Shown in pieces: positions 62,175 through 64,000 of a DNA stretch of 64,000 bases. Position numbers and translations under genes: made by a program. The first letter of the stretch is position 1. Each line of letters opens with the position of its first letter. Under the pieces are notes generated by a model that was not told the origin of the DNA, ran no database searches, and worked only from the letters and a program-made list of their open reading frames with translations. This DNA is from Streptomyces cirratus (GTDB taxonomy: Bacteria; Actinomycetota; Actinomycetes; Streptomycetales; Streptomycetaceae), in assembly GCF_014650775.1 (NCBI RefSeq), contig NZ_BMVP01000003.1, positions 248,001-312,000 on the forward strand, in the 5' to 3' direction.

Positions 62175-62426
62175 TCAGGCCGCGGCGCGGGCGTGGGTGA
62201 CGAAGTGGTCGATGGCCTCGACGCTGCGGAAGTTCTCGGGGTCGAGGTCGGCGTCCCCGACGGCGAGTTCGAAGCGGTCCTCGACCCAGGCGATGAGCTT
62301 GAGGACGCCGAGGCTGTCGATGACCCCGTCGTTGAGGAGGTCGTGGTCGACGGCGAGTTCGGCGGGGGCGGTACCGGGGAGGAATTCGCTGATGACGAAG
62401 TTCTTGATGGTGTCGACGTTGCTCAT
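62175..62426 (-). CDS. Peptidyl/acyl carrier protein
   Basis: 83 residues, a four-helix carrier with the phosphopantetheine Ser-38 in GVIDSLGVLKLI. The body is acidic (DADLDPENF). It overlaps the adenylation gene (ATGA), which should load it. It is the probable substrate holder for the dehydrogenase in this operon. Confidence 0.88.
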   Translation of the reverse strand: MSNVDTIKNFVISEFLPGTAPAELAVDHDLLNDGVIDSLGVLKLIAWVEDRFELAVGDADLDPENFRSVEAIDHFVTHARAAA

Positions 62427-63967
62427 GATCGGGTTCCTTCGGCTGGAGACGTGGTGGTGAGGGCGGTGCCGCCCGGCGAGCCGGACGGGGTGATCCGGTC
62501 GAGCGCCTTGCGGTCGACCTTCCCGGTGGCCGTTTTGGGCAGCGGCTCGTCGGTGAGCGTGAGCTGGGTGGGTACGGCGGCCCTGGGCAGGTTGCGGGCG
62601 CAGTGTCCGCGCAGTTCGAGGACGGTGAGGGTGGAGCCGGGGGCCCGCCGGGCGGCGGCGACGAGCTTCTTGCCCGCGATCGGGTCGGGCCGTGCCGCGA
62701 CGCCCGCCTCCAGTACGCCGGGGTGCTCCTGGAGGACCCGTTCGACCTCGGCGGTGTTGACGGCGACTCCGCGCACCTTGACCTGGAAGTCGGTGCGCCC
62801 GGTCAGGTGCAGGGTGCCGTGGGCGTCGCGCCGTACGAGGTCGCCGCTGCGGAACCAGCGGCGGTCGTCCAGGCCGAGCGGGTGGCCCGTGAACTTCTCC
62901 GCGTGCCGGGACCGGTCGAGGTAGCCGCGCGTCTGGAAGGGGGTGTGGACGAACAGCTCACCGGTGCCGGGCCCTTCGACGACGGTGTTCGTGTCGGGGT
63001 CGACGAGGAGGGCGTGTACGCCGGGCAGCGGGCGGCCGATCGGCACCGGGGGCGGCGCCGCCGGGTCGACCTCGTGGACGAAGCTGTCGTTGGTCTCCGT
63101 ACAGCCGTAGACGTTGTGGATGCGCGCCCCGGGGAAGAGTGCGGGCAGCGCGGCGTAGGTGCGGTCGGGCAGCGCGTCGCCGGTGAACATCACGTGGTCG
63201 ACGCCGGGAAGGGTGGCGCCCTCCTTGGCGGCCGCGTCCTGGAGCAGGCCGAGTGCCATCGGGACGGCCTGGACCACGTGGACGTCGTGCCGGACGATCA
63301 GGTCGAGCAGGTGGCTGCCGTGGGTGGCACGGGCGGGGTCCACGAGGACGACCCGGCCGCCGCGGGCGAGGGTGGTCCACACGTCCAGGAGGCAGAGGTC
63401 GAAGTTGAGGGGCGCGTAGTTGAGGACGGTCCGGCCGGGGCCGATGCCGAAGGCGGGGCCGGCCCAGGCGCCGAAGCGGTCCAGTGCATCCCGGCAGAGC
63501 GGGACGGTCTTCGGCAGGCTGGTGGATCCGGAGGTGGTCAGCATCAGCGCCACCTCCGCCGCCTCCTCGGGCGGCAGCGGACTGGCCCCGGTCAGCGGGT
63601 TGGGGGCGACGCGGGCGACGGCGCCGCCCGGGGCGAGTACGTGGGCGCAGCCGGCCTGCGCGAACAGGTCCGCGAGCAGGCTGTCGGCGAGGGCCGGGGA
63701 GGGCAGCAGCACGGGGCGGCGGCTCAGCAGGCAGGCCAGCACGAGGGCCACCGCCGCCGGGGACTTGTCGGCGAGGACACCGACGGGCTCCCCGGGGGCC
63801 AGGGGCAGCCCGGCGAGCCGCTCCTGTTCCCGTCCGGCGAGTTCGTACAGCTCGCGGTAGCCGGTCGCCTCGCCGTTGAAGAGCAGGGCGGTGGCGTCGG
63901 GCCGCTCGCGGACCTGCCGGAGGAAGCCGTCGGTGAGTGCCTCGGGCGCGAGGGGTCTGTCAGGCAT
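62423..63967 (-). CDS. Stand-alone amino acid adenylation enzyme
   Basis: 514 residues, NRPS-type adenylation domain: core motifs LTTSGSTSLPKTV (A3), NFDLCLLDVW (A4), VYGCTETND (A5), LTGRTDFQVKVRGVAVNTAEVE (A8) and TATGKVDRK with the A10 Lys. The first substrate residues read Asp (A4), Leu, Leu, which I recall in proline-loading enzymes of pyrrole pathways (RedM/PltF-like). It loads the adjacent carrier protein. The start at 63967 is only 33 bp from the window edge, so the operon may extend upstream. Confidence 0.86.
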   Translation of the reverse strand: MPDRPLAPEALTDGFLRQVRERPDATALLFNGEATGYRELYELAGREQERLAGLPLAPGEPVGVLADKSPAAVALVLACLLSRRPVLLPSPALADSLLADLFAQAGCAHVLAPGGAVARVAPNPLTGASPLPPEEAAEVALMLTTSGSTSLPKTVPLCRDALDRFGAWAGPAFGIGPGRTVLNYAPLNFDLCLLDVWTTLARGGRVVLVDPARATHGSHLLDLIVRHDVHVVQAVPMALGLLQDAAAKEGATLPGVDHVMFTGDALPDRTYAALPALFPGARIHNVYGCTETNDSFVHEVDPAAPPPVPIGRPLPGVHALLVDPDTNTVVEGPGTGELFVHTPFQTRGYLDRSRHAEKFTGHPLGLDDRRWFRSGDLVRRDAHGTLHLTGRTDFQVKVRGVAVNTAEVERVLQEHPGVLEAGVAARPDPIAGKKLVAAARRAPGSTLTVLELRGHCARNLPRAAVPTQLTLTDEPLPKTATGKVDRKALDRITPSGSPGGTALTTTSPAEGTRS

Positions 63968-64000
63968 CCGACACCCCTTGCGCGAACTCGATCCAGCCGC

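Overview
The window is very GC-rich actinobacterial DNA. GTG and TTG starts, stop/start overlaps (ATGA, GTGA, TGATG), codon use, and families such as DUF5954, MmyB-type XRE regulators, small HTH/Clp-N pairs, RsbR/S/T-SpoIIE modules, DUF4232 and VanW point to Streptomyces or a close relative. I see no rRNA, tRNA, CRISPR array, insertion sequence or phage gene. It reads as a chromosomal region in which ordinary genes alternate with three accessory biosynthetic loci.

Layout. 1-5.2 kb: the end of a DUF5954 gene, then short regulator/enzyme pairs (quinol-monooxygenase-like/XRE, AraC/DUF2000, HTH/Clp-N operon, VOC protein). 5.2-26.4 kb: a large putative biosynthetic cluster. A split transketolase and an EamA permease run left from a mirrored bidirectional promoter (8099-8270). 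To the right run an ATP-grasp ligase, an MFS exporter, an argininosuccinate-lyase relative, a PduX-like GHMP kinase and a fusion of a PLP beta-substitution enzyme with an ATP-grasp ligase. After three apparently unrelated envelope genes (16-18.6 kb) a second arm follows behind a structured leader: flavin reductase, serine O-acetyltransferase, cysteine-synthase homologue, MFS exporter and three consecutive ATP-grasp ligases. Five ATP-grasp domains, three amino-acid-type PLP/acyltransferase enzymes and two exporters, with no NRPS or PKS, suggest an exported small peptide or amino-acid conjugate built by stand-alone ligases. I do not recognise a described product.

26.4-38.6 kb: mostly housekeeping or stress genes: phospholipase D-type protein, GH18 chitinase, VOC protein, CDF transporter with hemerythrin, Fur-type regulator divergent from catalase-peroxidase katG, a lipoprotein and a membrane protein. 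38.7-41.1 kb: a small MFS/PLP-enzyme pair whose PLP enzyme shares an unusual signature with the fusion protein at 13.5 kb. 42.4-47 kb: an RsbR-RsbS-RsbT-phosphatase stressosome-like operon ending in a MarR regulator. 47-56 kb: PRC-barrel, MerR, YjbQ, aldo/keto reductase, secreted M1 peptidase, a possible M15-type secreted protein, RNase HI with an added Cys-rich tail, VanW, DUF4232 and DUF1772 proteins.

56.1-64 kb (cut by the right edge): a leftward, tightly coupled operon that looks like a re-purposed tryptophan pathway. It carries stand-alone adenylation domain, carrier protein, TrpD-like, TrpA-like, ectoine-synthase-like, acyl-CoA-dehydrogenase-like, TrpF-like and TrpC-like enzymes and an alpha/beta hydrolase. 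Several anthranilate- or indole-specific residues are changed in the Trp homologues. My best inference is that the ring acid is not anthranilate and that the operon makes an indole analogue or a diverted indole, perhaps joined to a carrier-bound, proline-derived unit. This operon and the ATP-grasp cluster are the two strongest candidates for undescribed chemistry.
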